Shown here in pieces: positions 53,807-63,087 of a stretch of DNA of 64,000 nt (its first letter is position 1; each line of letters opens with the position of its first letter). The DNA is from JABMQB01 sp963666575. Its GTDB lineage: Bacteria; Bacteroidota; Bacteroidia; Bacteroidales; Prolixibacteraceae. Position numbers and translations under genes: made by a program. The notes under the pieces were generated by a model, which saw only the letters and a list, made by a program, of their open reading frames with translations, was not told the DNA's origin and ran no database searches. The DNA lies in NCBI GenBank assembly GCA_963666575.2, contig CAXXYG010000002.1, positions 62,001-126,000 of the forward strand. The letters are read 5' to 3'.

Positions 53807-54787
53807 TTATTTAATTTCCAGAATTGGTGTACTGAAATTTTCATCGATCACCATTTTTTCTATGCCACTAACATTTTCAAATTTTACGGTGCTAATGTAC
53901 ATATGGCGTGGATGGATTTTAGTTTTGCTGTTGTGGGCATGGAATACAATTCGTAATTGCCCATCTTTATCGGTAAACATAGCGCTATGGCCTATTCCAA
54001 CTAAATCTCCCGGTTTTTGGTAAATTGGATTATCCGAATATTTTGTCCATGGGCCGGTAATTTTTGTTGCTGTTGCCACTCCTATCCCATAAAAAGGGCT
54101 TTCGTAACTGTTGGCAGAATAGGTCATGTAGTATAATCCATTGTGTTTTACAACAAAAGATCCTTCGTTAACTCGTGGCCATATTTTTTCCCACGCTTGT
54201 GAAACGTTGATACATTTTTGCATCGTTTCTGGTTTTAGAGTAATCAGGTCTTCTTCAAGTTCGGCTACCCAAATATTAAGCCCATCGTTAAACCGGTCGA
54301 AAAAAAGGTAAGGTTTTCCATCGCCATCAATAAACAATGAGTTGTCGATGCATTTTTCACTTTCAATCATTGGTTTATAAACATCTTGCTTAAATGGGCC
54401 TAATGGGCTGTTGCTGGTGGCTACACATATATGTTCGTCGGCCGAATAGTACATATAAAATTTGCCGTTTACAGCATATACCTCGGGTGCCCAGAACGAC
54501 CTGTCGGCCCACACATCTGATTTGTGAAGGGCTAATTCAGAAACACTTGCCCAGGTTTTTAAATCATCTGAAGTAAATACAGCAATTCCATCACTTGAAA
54601 AAGTTCCGTATGCATAATATGTTCCCTGCCAAAGCAAAATAAAAGGATCGCCAAAAGGAACTTTCACATTTTCTTCGGTTGTGTTATTTAATAGCTCATC
54701 AGATAATTCCTCTTTTTTGCAAGAATAAACCTGCGAAGAAATTATAAACAGAACCATTAAAACTATTAATCGATTAAATATTTTCAT
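53807..54787 (-). CDS. GH43 lipoprotein
   Basis: A 326-residue GH43 enzyme (lipobox near QVYSC). Catalytic acids Asp47 (PFGDPFILL), Asp148 (CIDNSLF) and Glu208 (RVNEGSFVV) are all present, as is FWAPEVYAVNGKFYMYYSA. It is closely related in motif wording to the GH43 at 48658 (FWAPEMYEYNGKFYLLFSA), which suggests a duplication within the locus. It is the second enzyme gene after SusD, 181 bases from the GH43-like gene upstream. Confidence 0.92.
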   Translation of the reverse strand: MKIFNRLIVLMVLFIISSQVYSCKKEELSDELLNNTTEENVKVPFGDPFILLWQGTYYAYGTFSSDGIAVFTSDDLKTWASVSELALHKSDVWADRSFWAPEVYAVNGKFYMYYSADEHICVATSNSPLGPFKQDVYKPMIESEKCIDNSLFIDGDGKPYLFFDRFNDGLNIWVAELEEDLITLKPETMQKCINVSQAWEKIWPRVNEGSFVVKHNGLYYMTYSANSYESPFYGIGVATATKITGPWTKYSDNPIYQKPGDLVGIGHSAMFTDKDGQLRIVFHAHNSKTKIHPRHMYISTVKFENVSGIEKMVIDENFSTPILEIK

Positions 54788-54968
54788 TCTAATTATTTTA
54801 TGGTATTAAACTAACCTAACATAAATAGGATTGTAATTGATATTGTTTCACTGGCTGGAGTGTAAATTGTATTTTTAACGCTATATATATTACAAGCTAA
54901 TTCACTTTCCTACTCAGTATTTATTACTTATTTGAACCATTTTCTTCCTTTTTCCCTACAATTGAATG

Positions 54969-56009
54969 TTATTTGTCGTTAGTATTTATACCAAAATGGC
55001 CGACTAAATTTGTGTATTCATCGTCCGAAATGGTAATCATACATCCGTGCCGTACTGAATCGGGTAAGCTGTATTTATCCCAGTCGCTGAAAAAAGTATA
55101 CCCCGATGCCTGAAACCAAGGGCCATTCATATTATCAGCAATTGACAGGCCATACGAAACTCCGGGATATTGCTCGTAGTACATGTACCATATTTTTCCG
55201 TCGGGAGAAGGGATTAGCATAGGTGCTTCCCTAAAGTTTGGGCTGATAGAAGCCGATGGCTCTGAGTAAGGGCCTAACAATGATGGAGATTTGGAAATCC
55301 GTATCGTTTTGCCCGTAGTCCAATAAAGAGTGGGATAGGTTTCGTCTTTAATAACAGCATAATAATTTCCATCAATTTTTCGGATAAATACATCGATGGT
55401 TCCCATGTCCCAATCAAATAAACGAGTTGGGTGGGCTGAAAATGTTTTTAGGTCTTTTGAAAGTACATATAGTGTTCGCTGGCTTGCCCAGTAAATCTCA
55501 CCACCTTCTTTATGAGGTGTATGCCAGGTGAGTACATATTGTTGCGAATCGCCATCGAAGTAAATTTTCGGGGCACCAATTCGCTGCAAAGCCATAAAAT
55601 AATCAGGGGTACTTTTTAAATCAGGAGTATAAGTGCCGTATTTTTCCCAGGAAATAAGATCAGATGAAACCCAGATGTTAATGTTTAGCGAAGAATCGCT
55701 GGTATTACCGGCAAGGTAGTAACGCCCATCGTGGCCTTTGCAAATATCGGGATGCCCCTGATAATCCTCAAATATCCGTTTTCTATTATTTAATGCATAC
55801 CAATGCAGGCCGTCGGTACTAATAGAATAGTACAAATGTCCATAGTCCTGATGTGTCATGTGGGCAAAAAGGTAGGCCTTGTTTTTTGCATCTGCCGGAT
55901 TTTCAACTTGCCCCGGAGGATCGGGTTGCTGAGCTTTTAGGTTAAAAACCAATAACATACAAACAACAAGAAAATTTATTTGATTTAGTTTTAATTGGTT
56001 AAAAATCAT
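54969..56009 (-). CDS. GH43-like five-bladed propeller protein, secreted
   Basis: A 346-residue secreted protein (signal ends near LKAQ) with a five-bladed propeller related to GH43 and GH117. Candidate catalytic acids are Asp88 (QGHPDICKG), Asp206 (GTIDVFI) and Glu261 (NFREAPML). It lacks the typical GH43 opening GDPxxL, so it is divergent and may have a different linkage specificity. It is the first enzyme gene downstream of susD, across the hairpin at 56065-56088. Confidence 0.8.
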   Translation of the reverse strand: MIFNQLKLNQINFLVVCMLLVFNLKAQQPDPPGQVENPADAKNKAYLFAHMTHQDYGHLYYSISTDGLHWYALNNRKRIFEDYQGHPDICKGHDGRYYLAGNTSDSSLNINIWVSSDLISWEKYGTYTPDLKSTPDYFMALQRIGAPKIYFDGDSQQYVLTWHTPHKEGGEIYWASQRTLYVLSKDLKTFSAHPTRLFDWDMGTIDVFIRKIDGNYYAVIKDETYPTLYWTTGKTIRISKSPSLLGPYSEPSASISPNFREAPMLIPSPDGKIWYMYYEQYPGVSYGLSIADNMNGPWFQASGYTFFSDWDKYSLPDSVRHGCMITISDDEYTNLVGHFGINTNDK

Positions 56010-56064
56010 TAGGTTGTCTTTTTAGGTTTAAATAAAATAACTGAAGCTATTTTATGAAAAACAA

Positions 56065-56088
56065 GGGCCTTCCGTCGCCGAAAGGCCC
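56065..56088 (-). terminator. Hairpin between susD and the enzyme genes
   Basis: On the minus strand GGGCCTT pairs with AAGGCCC and the stem is followed by TTGTTTTTC. It lies 32 bases past the susD stop. It would lower expression of the enzymes relative to SusC/D, a common PUL feature. Confidence 0.72.
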
Positions 56089-56119
56089 ATGGTGAACTAA
56101 ACTAAACTATGAACAGGAA

Positions 56120-57670
56120 CTAATACATTGAATTTTGTTCCAGGTTTGGATTGTTATCTACATCACTTTGTGGAATAGGCATCCGGTGTGATTTACCTAC
56201 CACAAAATTTGAGAAGTCAGCATCACGGCTAATAAGTTCATCTAATCCCTCAGAAGTATCCCATAATTTCCAACGTTTTAAATCGGCCCAACGAACACCT
56301 TCATAACAAAGCTCAAGTGAACGTTCCATTTGCAATCTTTTTAAGAAGTCGGTTTTTGAATTAACAACCGATGAGTAAAGCGTACTATTTGCCAATGTCG
56401 GTAATCCGGCACGTTCTCGAACCTGGTCAACACATGAAACAGCTAAAGCCGGTGGAGTTCCATCTGATAATTCAGTTAAACATTCAGCATACATTAATAG
56501 TACATCGGCATAACGAATTACACGGTAGTTAATTGGCGAATAATAATCTTCATGGTTACGGTAATAATCGCCTTGGTATTTTCTGAAGAAACAATCGTTT
56601 CCCCAGCCGCCTTCCCAATCACGGCCATAAATTTTTTCTCCCGGGTAATCGGTTTGCAATTCAGGATAGAAAATATTTGCCCTTAAACGAGGGTCCAATT
56701 CGCCATCAACAGTTGCTTCTTTTTTATATTCATCAACCAGCCATCTTCTTGGTTGGCCATCGCTCCAGCCAATACCACGTGGGGCAAAAAACTGTGCCCT
56801 GTTTGAACCTACATTTGGGTTAGGCTGGTCGCCATCACCATTAGGATTAATGTCTGAAAACTGAATTTCATAAACCGATTCTGAATTATTTTCGGTGGTA
56901 TGCATAAAATTGTCTTTGTAGTTTGGTACCAGGCTGTAATATGATTTGCCAGCACCTTCCACTAAATACGACAATGCGTCTTTGGCTTCCTGCCATTCGT
57001 GCATTTGCATGTGAACTTTTCCTAACAAAGCCAGGGCAGCACCTTTTGATGGACGGCCGAAATCACTACTACCCCATTGTTCGGGTAATCCTGCTACAGC
57101 ATCCTGCAGGTCAAGTTTTACCTGTGCGAACACTTCCGTTTCTGTTTTTTGCTCAGGAACATCGTCGGGTTGTGAGGAATTTAATACCAGCGGTACATTG
57201 TCGAACATCAATGCAAGGTTGTAATAATACAACGCACGCAAAAATTTAGCCTGGGCCAAAATTTGTGCTTTTTGGTTAGCATCTTCAAATTCAATTTCAG
57301 GTACATAATCAATTACCTGATTACACCTAAAAACGGCTTTATAGTGGTCACGCCACATGTTGCCATTTCCTTCCCAGAAATTGTAGTTAAAGTAAATAAA
57401 ACGGGTCCATTCTTTTAACTCGTTCCATGGGCTCTGGCTGTACCCTTCATCAGAAGTTAAATCGAAACGGAAAAATATCCATCGGGTAAAACTTCCTGGT
57501 TTATAAAACATGTTATATGCAGCATCTAAGCCCAATTGAGCATCTCCAGGTGTTTTCCAAAACGTATCAGTTGTTGGAGAGTTTGGATTTGGAATATCAA
57601 TAAGCTCCTGATTACAGGAAACAAATGATAAGGCAAACACTAAAAAACTATATAATAATATTTTTTTCAT
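56120..57670 (-). CDS. SusD/RagB-type outer-membrane glycan-binding lipoprotein
   Basis: SusD-like proteins form the lid of the SusC transporter and bind oligosaccharides at the cell surface. The 516-residue product has a lipobox (LSFVSC) and the family body: DTFWKTPGDAQLGLDAAYNMFY, ILAQAKFLRALYYYNLALMFDNVPLVL (TPR-like region) and YRVIRYADVLLMYAECLTELSD, ending in LERSLELCYEGVRWADLKRW. Length is normal. It follows susC by about 100 bases. The ligand cannot be inferred except from the adjacent enzymes. Confidence 0.96.
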   Translation of the reverse strand: MKKILLYSFLVFALSFVSCNQELIDIPNPNSPTTDTFWKTPGDAQLGLDAAYNMFYKPGSFTRWIFFRFDLTSDEGYSQSPWNELKEWTRFIYFNYNFWEGNGNMWRDHYKAVFRCNQVIDYVPEIEFEDANQKAQILAQAKFLRALYYYNLALMFDNVPLVLNSSQPDDVPEQKTETEVFAQVKLDLQDAVAGLPEQWGSSDFGRPSKGAALALLGKVHMQMHEWQEAKDALSYLVEGAGKSYYSLVPNYKDNFMHTTENNSESVYEIQFSDINPNGDGDQPNPNVGSNRAQFFAPRGIGWSDGQPRRWLVDEYKKEATVDGELDPRLRANIFYPELQTDYPGEKIYGRDWEGGWGNDCFFRKYQGDYYRNHEDYYSPINYRVIRYADVLLMYAECLTELSDGTPPALAVSCVDQVRERAGLPTLANSTLYSSVVNSKTDFLKRLQMERSLELCYEGVRWADLKRWKLWDTSEGLDELISRDADFSNFVVGKSHRMPIPQSDVDNNPNLEQNSMY

Positions 57671-57772
57671 TTCATTATAATTTTATGTTTCTAAAAGTAT
57701 TCGATGTAACTCACGAGTAATCATTTTCCATTTGAAAAACCTCTTACTTGTTTGTTTCATAAAACTTCGGGT

Positions 57773-60700
57773 TTAGAATTGAACAGAAAGTGAAAATACA
57801 ACTGATTTAGGCGAAGGGTATGAAGCATCGTCGTGCCCTTTTACCCATAAATCAGGTGATTTAAACTCGGGATCAAGTCCAGTGTATTTTGTAAGAGTAA
57901 TCAAGTTTTGCCCTGTTACTGAAACATGTAGGTTATCAAATACTTTTTCGAGTTGTGGTATTTTTACAGTATAACCAAGAGTCATTTGCCTGATTTTAAA
58001 ATAAGAACCATCTTCTATCCAACGATCCTGATCGCCACGTGCATTGCGGTTATCGGCATACAATACGCGAGGGTTTTTAGCAGTTGGATTATTAGGTGTC
58101 CATGCATCGTAACCTGCCAAGTGGTTTGTATTGTCCGAAAATCCACCCATCCAGCTAGCTGCACCATTAAACACATCTTGCCCAAATGACCCAAAACCTG
58201 AGAAACTAAAATCGAAATTTTTATAGGCTACTTTTCCGTTTAAGCCAACTTCAAATTTAGGCCATGGATTACCACATATTTCGCGGTCATCGTTATTTAT
58301 CTGTCCGTCGTCATTTACGTCGTTGTACCTGATATCACCTGGTTTTGCATTTGGCTGAATGACTTGCCCTGCTGAGTTTTTGTGAGCCAATACTTCAGCA
58401 TCACTTTGGAATATACCATCGGATGTAATAGTGTAGAACATAGCTAATGGTTCGCCAATTTCAGTTTTGGTAATCCATGTGTATTGTTCTACTTTTCCAT
58501 ATCCGAATTCGAGTACTTCGTTGCGCAAACGTGTAACATTTGCACCAAACGAGTAACTAAAATCACCCACTTTATCACGCCAGTTACCTGATAATTCAAA
58601 ACCTTTGTTCCTTAAACTTGCGGCATTTACATATGGATTTCCTCCATCGTTACCGGTTGTCATCAGGATTGGCATTGGCGTTAAGACATCTTCGGTAGTC
58701 GAGATAAAATATTCAGCGTTAAATGTAAGCCTGTTATCTAGGAAAGCCACATCTAAACCAAAGTTATCCTGAGTTTGAGTTTCCCATTTTAAATCCTGGT
58801 TAACCAGTTTTATTTGAGTCATACCCGATTGTAAATGTTGGTCGGCACCAAAAACTGCCACAGGAAATGAGTTTAAAACAGCAACATAATCCCATTCGCC
58901 AATGTTGGCATTCCCAAGAGTACCGTGACTGAACCTTAATTTAAGGTCGCTTATCCATGGCACATCAAAAAATTTCTCTTTACTGATTCTCCAACCTGCT
59001 GAAACTGATGGGAAAAATCCCCATTTGTTTCCTTTTTTAAATTTTGAGGAGCCGTCGCTACGGAAAGTTGCACTTACTAAATATTTGCCATCGAAGGTAT
59101 AATTTAAACGTCCAAAATAGGATAAAATTGAATGTTCGGAGATATACCCCCAGGCATTTGGATCGGTTGTCCCGGCATCAATTACATCAAAATAATGGTC
59201 ACCAACACGGACAAGGTTTTTCTTTTCGGCTGCAATACGCTCGTAGTAAATATTTTGGTATGAATTACCAACTACTGCATTTACATCGTGTTTGCCGAAT
59301 ACTTTTTTATACGTTAGCGTATTTTCAATCAACGATGATACATATTTCCCTTTGTTTTCGTAACGGGTTGATGGATCAAAAGGTTGGTTAAGTGTCCAGT
59401 TTCCTTCTTTCCTAATCCATTTGTGATTGTCCATACTGGTTTCAATACCCACATTTGCTTTGTATTGCAATCCATCAATGATATCGATGGTGGCATATAC
59501 ATTTCCACGAATACGAAGGTTTTCATCGCTATTGTACATCAGGTCTTCCGATCCGATTGGATTTGACCCAAAAGTACGCGCTGTAGCTTCGTTACCGTAA
59601 CCATAACCTCCAAAGTTATTTTCGTCATAAACAGGAATAATTGGAAGCATCCTTAAAACATCGATGTGTTTTGAAAACACAGAATTTTGATTTTCAACAA
59701 ATGTATTACTGATTGCCAGGTTTTCGCCAATTGCAAAAATACCTTTTTTACCTTCGGTATTTACCCTGAAACTATAGCGGTCCATTGAAGTTCCGTAAAC
59801 TGTTCCCGGATTATCATAGTAGTTCATTGAAACCATGTAGTTGCCATTATCGCTACCACCTGAAAAAGAAAGGTTGTGGTCTTGAATAATTGCTGAACGA
59901 AATACTTCATCGTTCCAGTTGGTATTACCATCCATCCAGTTTGGCACACCGTGTACATCGGCTACTCCATCGGCAATTGCATTTGTATATGCCTGAGTTG
60001 TAATATCAATCCACTCTTCACGTCCCATCAGGTCCATCATCGGTAATTTATCAATACTTATTTTACCAGTGTAGTTAACTTTCATCTGTCCCGACGATCC
60101 TTTTTTAGTTTCGATGATAATCACACCGTTAGCAGCCCTAGAACCATAAATTGCAGCAGCAGAAGCATCTTTTAATACCTGGATTGATTCAATGTCGTTG
60201 ACATTAAAATCGCGGTTTCCAGTGGTCGGTAATCCATCGATAATGTATAACGGATTGTTATTGGTAAAATTTCCAAGCCCTCTGATCTCAACAACCGGCT
60301 CGCTGCCAATTCCGCCACTTGAGCGGATATTAACACCAGCAACCAATCCTTGCATTGCATCGCCCACTGAAAGGGCAGTTACATTTTTAAAATCATCGGC
60401 TTTTACAACAGATACTGCACCTGTAAGGTCCGATTTTTTAACAGTTCCATACCCAATAGCAACTACTTCTTCGATGCCAATTGTTTCTTCCTGCATCACA
60501 ACATCAATAGTCGATTGGTTGTTTATTGCAACTTCGTGTGATTGCATTCCAACAAACGAAAATACCAGAGTTCCGTCGGCAGGGGTGTTACTAATTGAGT
60601 AATTTCCGTTAAAATCAGTAACTGATCCCTGAGTTGATCCTTTTATAATAACTGTAACACCTGGGAGTGGTTGCCCTTCGCTATCGGTTACTATTCCCGA

Positions 60701-61102
60701 AACAGTTTTTATTTGTTGTTTTCCGGTTCCCGGAAATTCAGGAACTACCTTTATTAGAATATTACGGTTGTTGATTTCGTAATTTACCGGCTCTCCTTCG
60801 AAAAGCTCATTTAAAATATCTTCAATTTTTTTTCCTTCAACATCAACCGTTACTATTTTATTGTCATCGAAATGGTCGCGGTTGTAGAAAAAATAAAAAT
60901 CAGATTGTTTTTCAATCGCATCAAAAACATCGGCTATCCTTCCTTTTTCCATTTTTAAGGTCAGCCGGGTATTTTGCGAATACACGCTGGCTGTAGAGGA
61001 AACTACTGATATCAGAAAGAGAATAATACTTAACCTCATAATTAAAAATAACTTTTTTAGTCGGGGTAAATAATTCCCCGCCATGTGTGAATTTTTTTTC
61101 AT
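57773..61102 (-). CDS. SusC/RagA-type TonB-dependent receptor with STN domain
   Basis: A 1109-residue outer-membrane transporter. In order: signal peptide (to about 43), STN domain (45-118; FYFFYNRDHF, the part that talks to FecR), CarboxypepD-like domain (132-212), TonB plug beginning with VVAIGYGTVKKSDLTGAVS, then the 22-stranded barrel to the end. GDIRYNDVNDDGQINNDDREICG is a typical SusC surface-loop segment. It imports glycan fragments and signals through FecR to the ECF sigma factor. The ATG at 61102 was preferred to the upstream in-frame ATG at 61132; other internal starts are possible. Confidence 0.96.
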   Translation of the reverse strand: MKKNSHMAGNYLPRLKKLFLIMRLSIILFLISVVSSTASVYSQNTRLTLKMEKGRIADVFDAIEKQSDFYFFYNRDHFDDNKIVTVDVEGKKIEDILNELFEGEPVNYEINNRNILIKVVPEFPGTGKQQIKTVSGIVTDSEGQPLPGVTVIIKGSTQGSVTDFNGNYSISNTPADGTLVFSFVGMQSHEVAINNQSTIDVVMQEETIGIEEVVAIGYGTVKKSDLTGAVSVVKADDFKNVTALSVGDAMQGLVAGVNIRSSGGIGSEPVVEIRGLGNFTNNNPLYIIDGLPTTGNRDFNVNDIESIQVLKDASAAAIYGSRAANGVIIIETKKGSSGQMKVNYTGKISIDKLPMMDLMGREEWIDITTQAYTNAIADGVADVHGVPNWMDGNTNWNDEVFRSAIIQDHNLSFSGGSDNGNYMVSMNYYDNPGTVYGTSMDRYSFRVNTEGKKGIFAIGENLAISNTFVENQNSVFSKHIDVLRMLPIIPVYDENNFGGYGYGNEATARTFGSNPIGSEDLMYNSDENLRIRGNVYATIDIIDGLQYKANVGIETSMDNHKWIRKEGNWTLNQPFDPSTRYENKGKYVSSLIENTLTYKKVFGKHDVNAVVGNSYQNIYYERIAAEKKNLVRVGDHYFDVIDAGTTDPNAWGYISEHSILSYFGRLNYTFDGKYLVSATFRSDGSSKFKKGNKWGFFPSVSAGWRISKEKFFDVPWISDLKLRFSHGTLGNANIGEWDYVAVLNSFPVAVFGADQHLQSGMTQIKLVNQDLKWETQTQDNFGLDVAFLDNRLTFNAEYFISTTEDVLTPMPILMTTGNDGGNPYVNAASLRNKGFELSGNWRDKVGDFSYSFGANVTRLRNEVLEFGYGKVEQYTWITKTEIGEPLAMFYTITSDGIFQSDAEVLAHKNSAGQVIQPNAKPGDIRYNDVNDDGQINNDDREICGNPWPKFEVGLNGKVAYKNFDFSFSGFGSFGQDVFNGAASWMGGFSDNTNHLAGYDAWTPNNPTAKNPRVLYADNRNARGDQDRWIEDGSYFKIRQMTLGYTVKIPQLEKVFDNLHVSVTGQNLITLTKYTGLDPEFKSPDLWVKGHDDASYPSPKSVVFSLSVQF

Positions 61103-61162
61103 AAATTTGAATGTTTTAATTAATAAATTCATTTAGCTTATTTGTAGGCTGGTGAACTTTAT

Positions 61163-61195
61163 AAAGAGGGAATGCTACCACACAATTCCCTCTTT
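61163..61195. terminator. Hairpin between fecR-like gene and susC
   Basis: An 11-bp stem (AAAGAGGGAAT 61163-61173 / ATTCCCTCTTT 61185-61195) with an 11-base loop. It separates the sigma/FecR unit from susC and suggests that susC has its own promoter. Confidence 0.7.
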
Positions 61196-61271
61196 GCTTT
61201 TTCACGTTGCCAAATCTAACCAAACACGTTTTTTAAATCATAGGCAATAGTTTTATTATCGTTTAATTATA

Positions 61272-62282
61272 TTAATTTTTGCTTAGCCAAACTTCCTTAT
61301 TTTCAATGTAGTAATCGAGTTGGGCTGTTTTTTTTATATTCTCCAATGCATCAATTAAATTATTGTTATAGCTGAACATTCCGCGGAACCTGTACAATCC
61401 TAATTTTGTATCTTTTAGGTGGAATTTTATATCGTAAATTCGTTCTAATTCACTTATTAAATCGTTAAGCGTGGCATCTTTAAAGATAATTTCACCATTC
61501 CGCCATGATGTAAACAATTCAGTATCAACATCATTAACCATTATCTTTTTATTTTCTAAATCATAAACAGCCCGTTCTCCGGGCTCCATGTTTAGATTCT
61601 GCTGGCCATTTAATTTAATTTGCATTTCGATACTGCCTTCGGTAAGAACCGTTTCAAATATTTTTGATTCAGGGTATGCTTTTACATTAAAGGAAGTACC
61701 AGTAACTTTAATATCCATTTGAGAGGTAATAACCTTAAAGGGGGCCTTTTTGTTTTTGGTAACTTTAAAAAAGGCTTCGCCTACCAGGTTTACATCGCGC
61801 GAAAGGCCATTAAAAGCTGAAGTATTATAGGTAATTGTTGAGCCTGTATTAATCCAGACCTCGGTACCATCGGGTAAAATACATTTTGAAACATGCCCTT
61901 TAGGGGCAGTGATTTCGCAAAACGTTGCTATTTGTTCGACTTGTTTTTTGTTGTTTGTGATGTACAGGCTAAGTGCAAGTGCCAAAGGAATGGCAATTAT
62001 AGCGGCAATTTTATAAATTAACGATTGCTTTTTAATTTTTCGGACTTGTACTGAAAGTGTTTTGTTTATTGATTGTTGAACCAAATTTTTATCGGAACTT
62101 ATTTTTTCATTTGAAATCCAGGAATTACTTGTTTTCCATGCTTTTAAGCTTGCAGAATAAATTTGTTGGTTTGTTTTTGATTCTGCAACCCAGGCTTCTA
62201 TTTGTGAAATTTCACTTGTACTTGCATTTCCTGAAACGGATTTTCCAATGAGTATTTCAATATTTGTTAAAGTGTTGTCCAT
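61272..62282 (-). CDS. FecR family anti-sigma factor
   Basis: FecR proteins hold an ECF sigma factor at the inner membrane until the receptor STN domain signals. The 336-residue product has an N-terminal cytoplasmic part (1-88), one TM segment (89-108, KIAAIIAIPLALALSLYI), a FecR domain (about 120-215; CILPDGTEVWINTGSTITYN, VNLVGEAFFKVTKNKKAPF) and a C-terminal DUF4974 part (about 265-334; DATLNDLISELERIYDIKFHL). It lies between its sigma factor and susC, the usual order. Confidence 0.95.
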   Translation of the reverse strand: MDNTLTNIEILIGKSVSGNASTSEISQIEAWVAESKTNQQIYSASLKAWKTSNSWISNEKISSDKNLVQQSINKTLSVQVRKIKKQSLIYKIAAIIAIPLALALSLYITNNKKQVEQIATFCEITAPKGHVSKCILPDGTEVWINTGSTITYNTSAFNGLSRDVNLVGEAFFKVTKNKKAPFKVITSQMDIKVTGTSFNVKAYPESKIFETVLTEGSIEMQIKLNGQQNLNMEPGERAVYDLENKKIMVNDVDTELFTSWRNGEIIFKDATLNDLISELERIYDIKFHLKDTKLGLYRFRGMFSYNNNLIDALENIKKTAQLDYYIENKEVWLSKN

Positions 62283-62342
62283 CTAATTATTTGGTTCAAT
62301 CATGAGTGAGACGAAAAAAAGGACAGATACCCTGTAAAAGAA

Positions 62343-62918
62343 TTACTGTTTTTTTGAGAAAATAAAAATCATTAGGTTAATCATCTGATAGTCAGACAGG
62401 CTTTTCCTAAGTTTTTTTAGGGCAATACCCATTTGCATTTCAACAGTTTTTACCGAAATATCTAATTTTTCGGCAATCTGGGCATATTTTAATCCTTCGA
62501 AACGGCAAAGGATAAAAATCTTGCGGCATTTATCGGGTAATTGGTTAATGGAATTATTGATGCGGGTATTTAATTCAGCTTCTTCAATTAAGTCCTGAAA
62601 AGGAGAATGAATAGAATTTTCAATTGATTCTGAGATTTGGATATTATTTTTTTCTTTTCTGTGGAAATCAATTGACCTGTTTTTTACTGATTGAAAAAGG
62701 TACGATTTGATGGATGTATTAATTGTAATCTTTTCGCGTTTTGTCCATAATTCAACAAAAACCTGCTGCACGAGCGACCGTGATTGATCGATATCGTTTA
62801 AGTAAGTGTTGGCAAAAAAACAAAGAGAACTGTAATGATGATCAAACAGTTTATTAAAAGCTGATTGATCGCCTTCCTTTATTTTTTGAAAATTATTTGA
62901 ATCCATACTATCTGCCAT
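62343..62918 (-). CDS. ECF sigma factor of the PUL
   Basis: A 191-residue FecI-like sigma factor: region 2 AFNKLFDHHYSSLCFFANTYLNDIDQSRSLVQQVFVELW and region 4 LPDKCRKIFILCRFEGLKYAQIAEKLDISVKTVEMQMGIALKKLRK. It is 60 bases ahead of fecR and should direct transcription of susC and the downstream genes when released. A promoter-like element lies at 62946-62973. Confidence 0.95.
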   Translation of the reverse strand: MADSMDSNNFQKIKEGDQSAFNKLFDHHYSSLCFFANTYLNDIDQSRSLVQQVFVELWTKREKITINTSIKSYLFQSVKNRSIDFHRKEKNNIQISESIENSIHSPFQDLIEEAELNTRINNSINQLPDKCRKIFILCRFEGLKYAQIAEKLDISVKTVEMQMGIALKKLRKSLSDYQMINLMIFIFSKKQ

Positions 62919-62945
62919 ACAAATCTTCCTTCACAAAAATCGATG

Positions 62946-62973
62946 CAAAATAAGTGCTTTAAATTAATTCAAA
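62946..62973 (-). promoter_or_regulatory. Putative promoter of the PUL sigma gene
   Basis: On the minus strand TTTG (complement 62970-62973) and TATTTTG (complement 62946-62952) with a 17-base spacer. The surrounding TGCAAAATAAGTGCTTT (62944-62960) also occurs upstream of rpmB at 33951-33967. Confidence 0.45.
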
Positions 62974-63087
62974 CAAAAATAGCCATTATAATTTTTTTGA
63001 AAATCAATTTGATAGGCGATTAAAACGGTAAAATTTGTAATTCAGCATAAATTGGTTGAACTTTATTTATTATTATTTTTTTACGAG

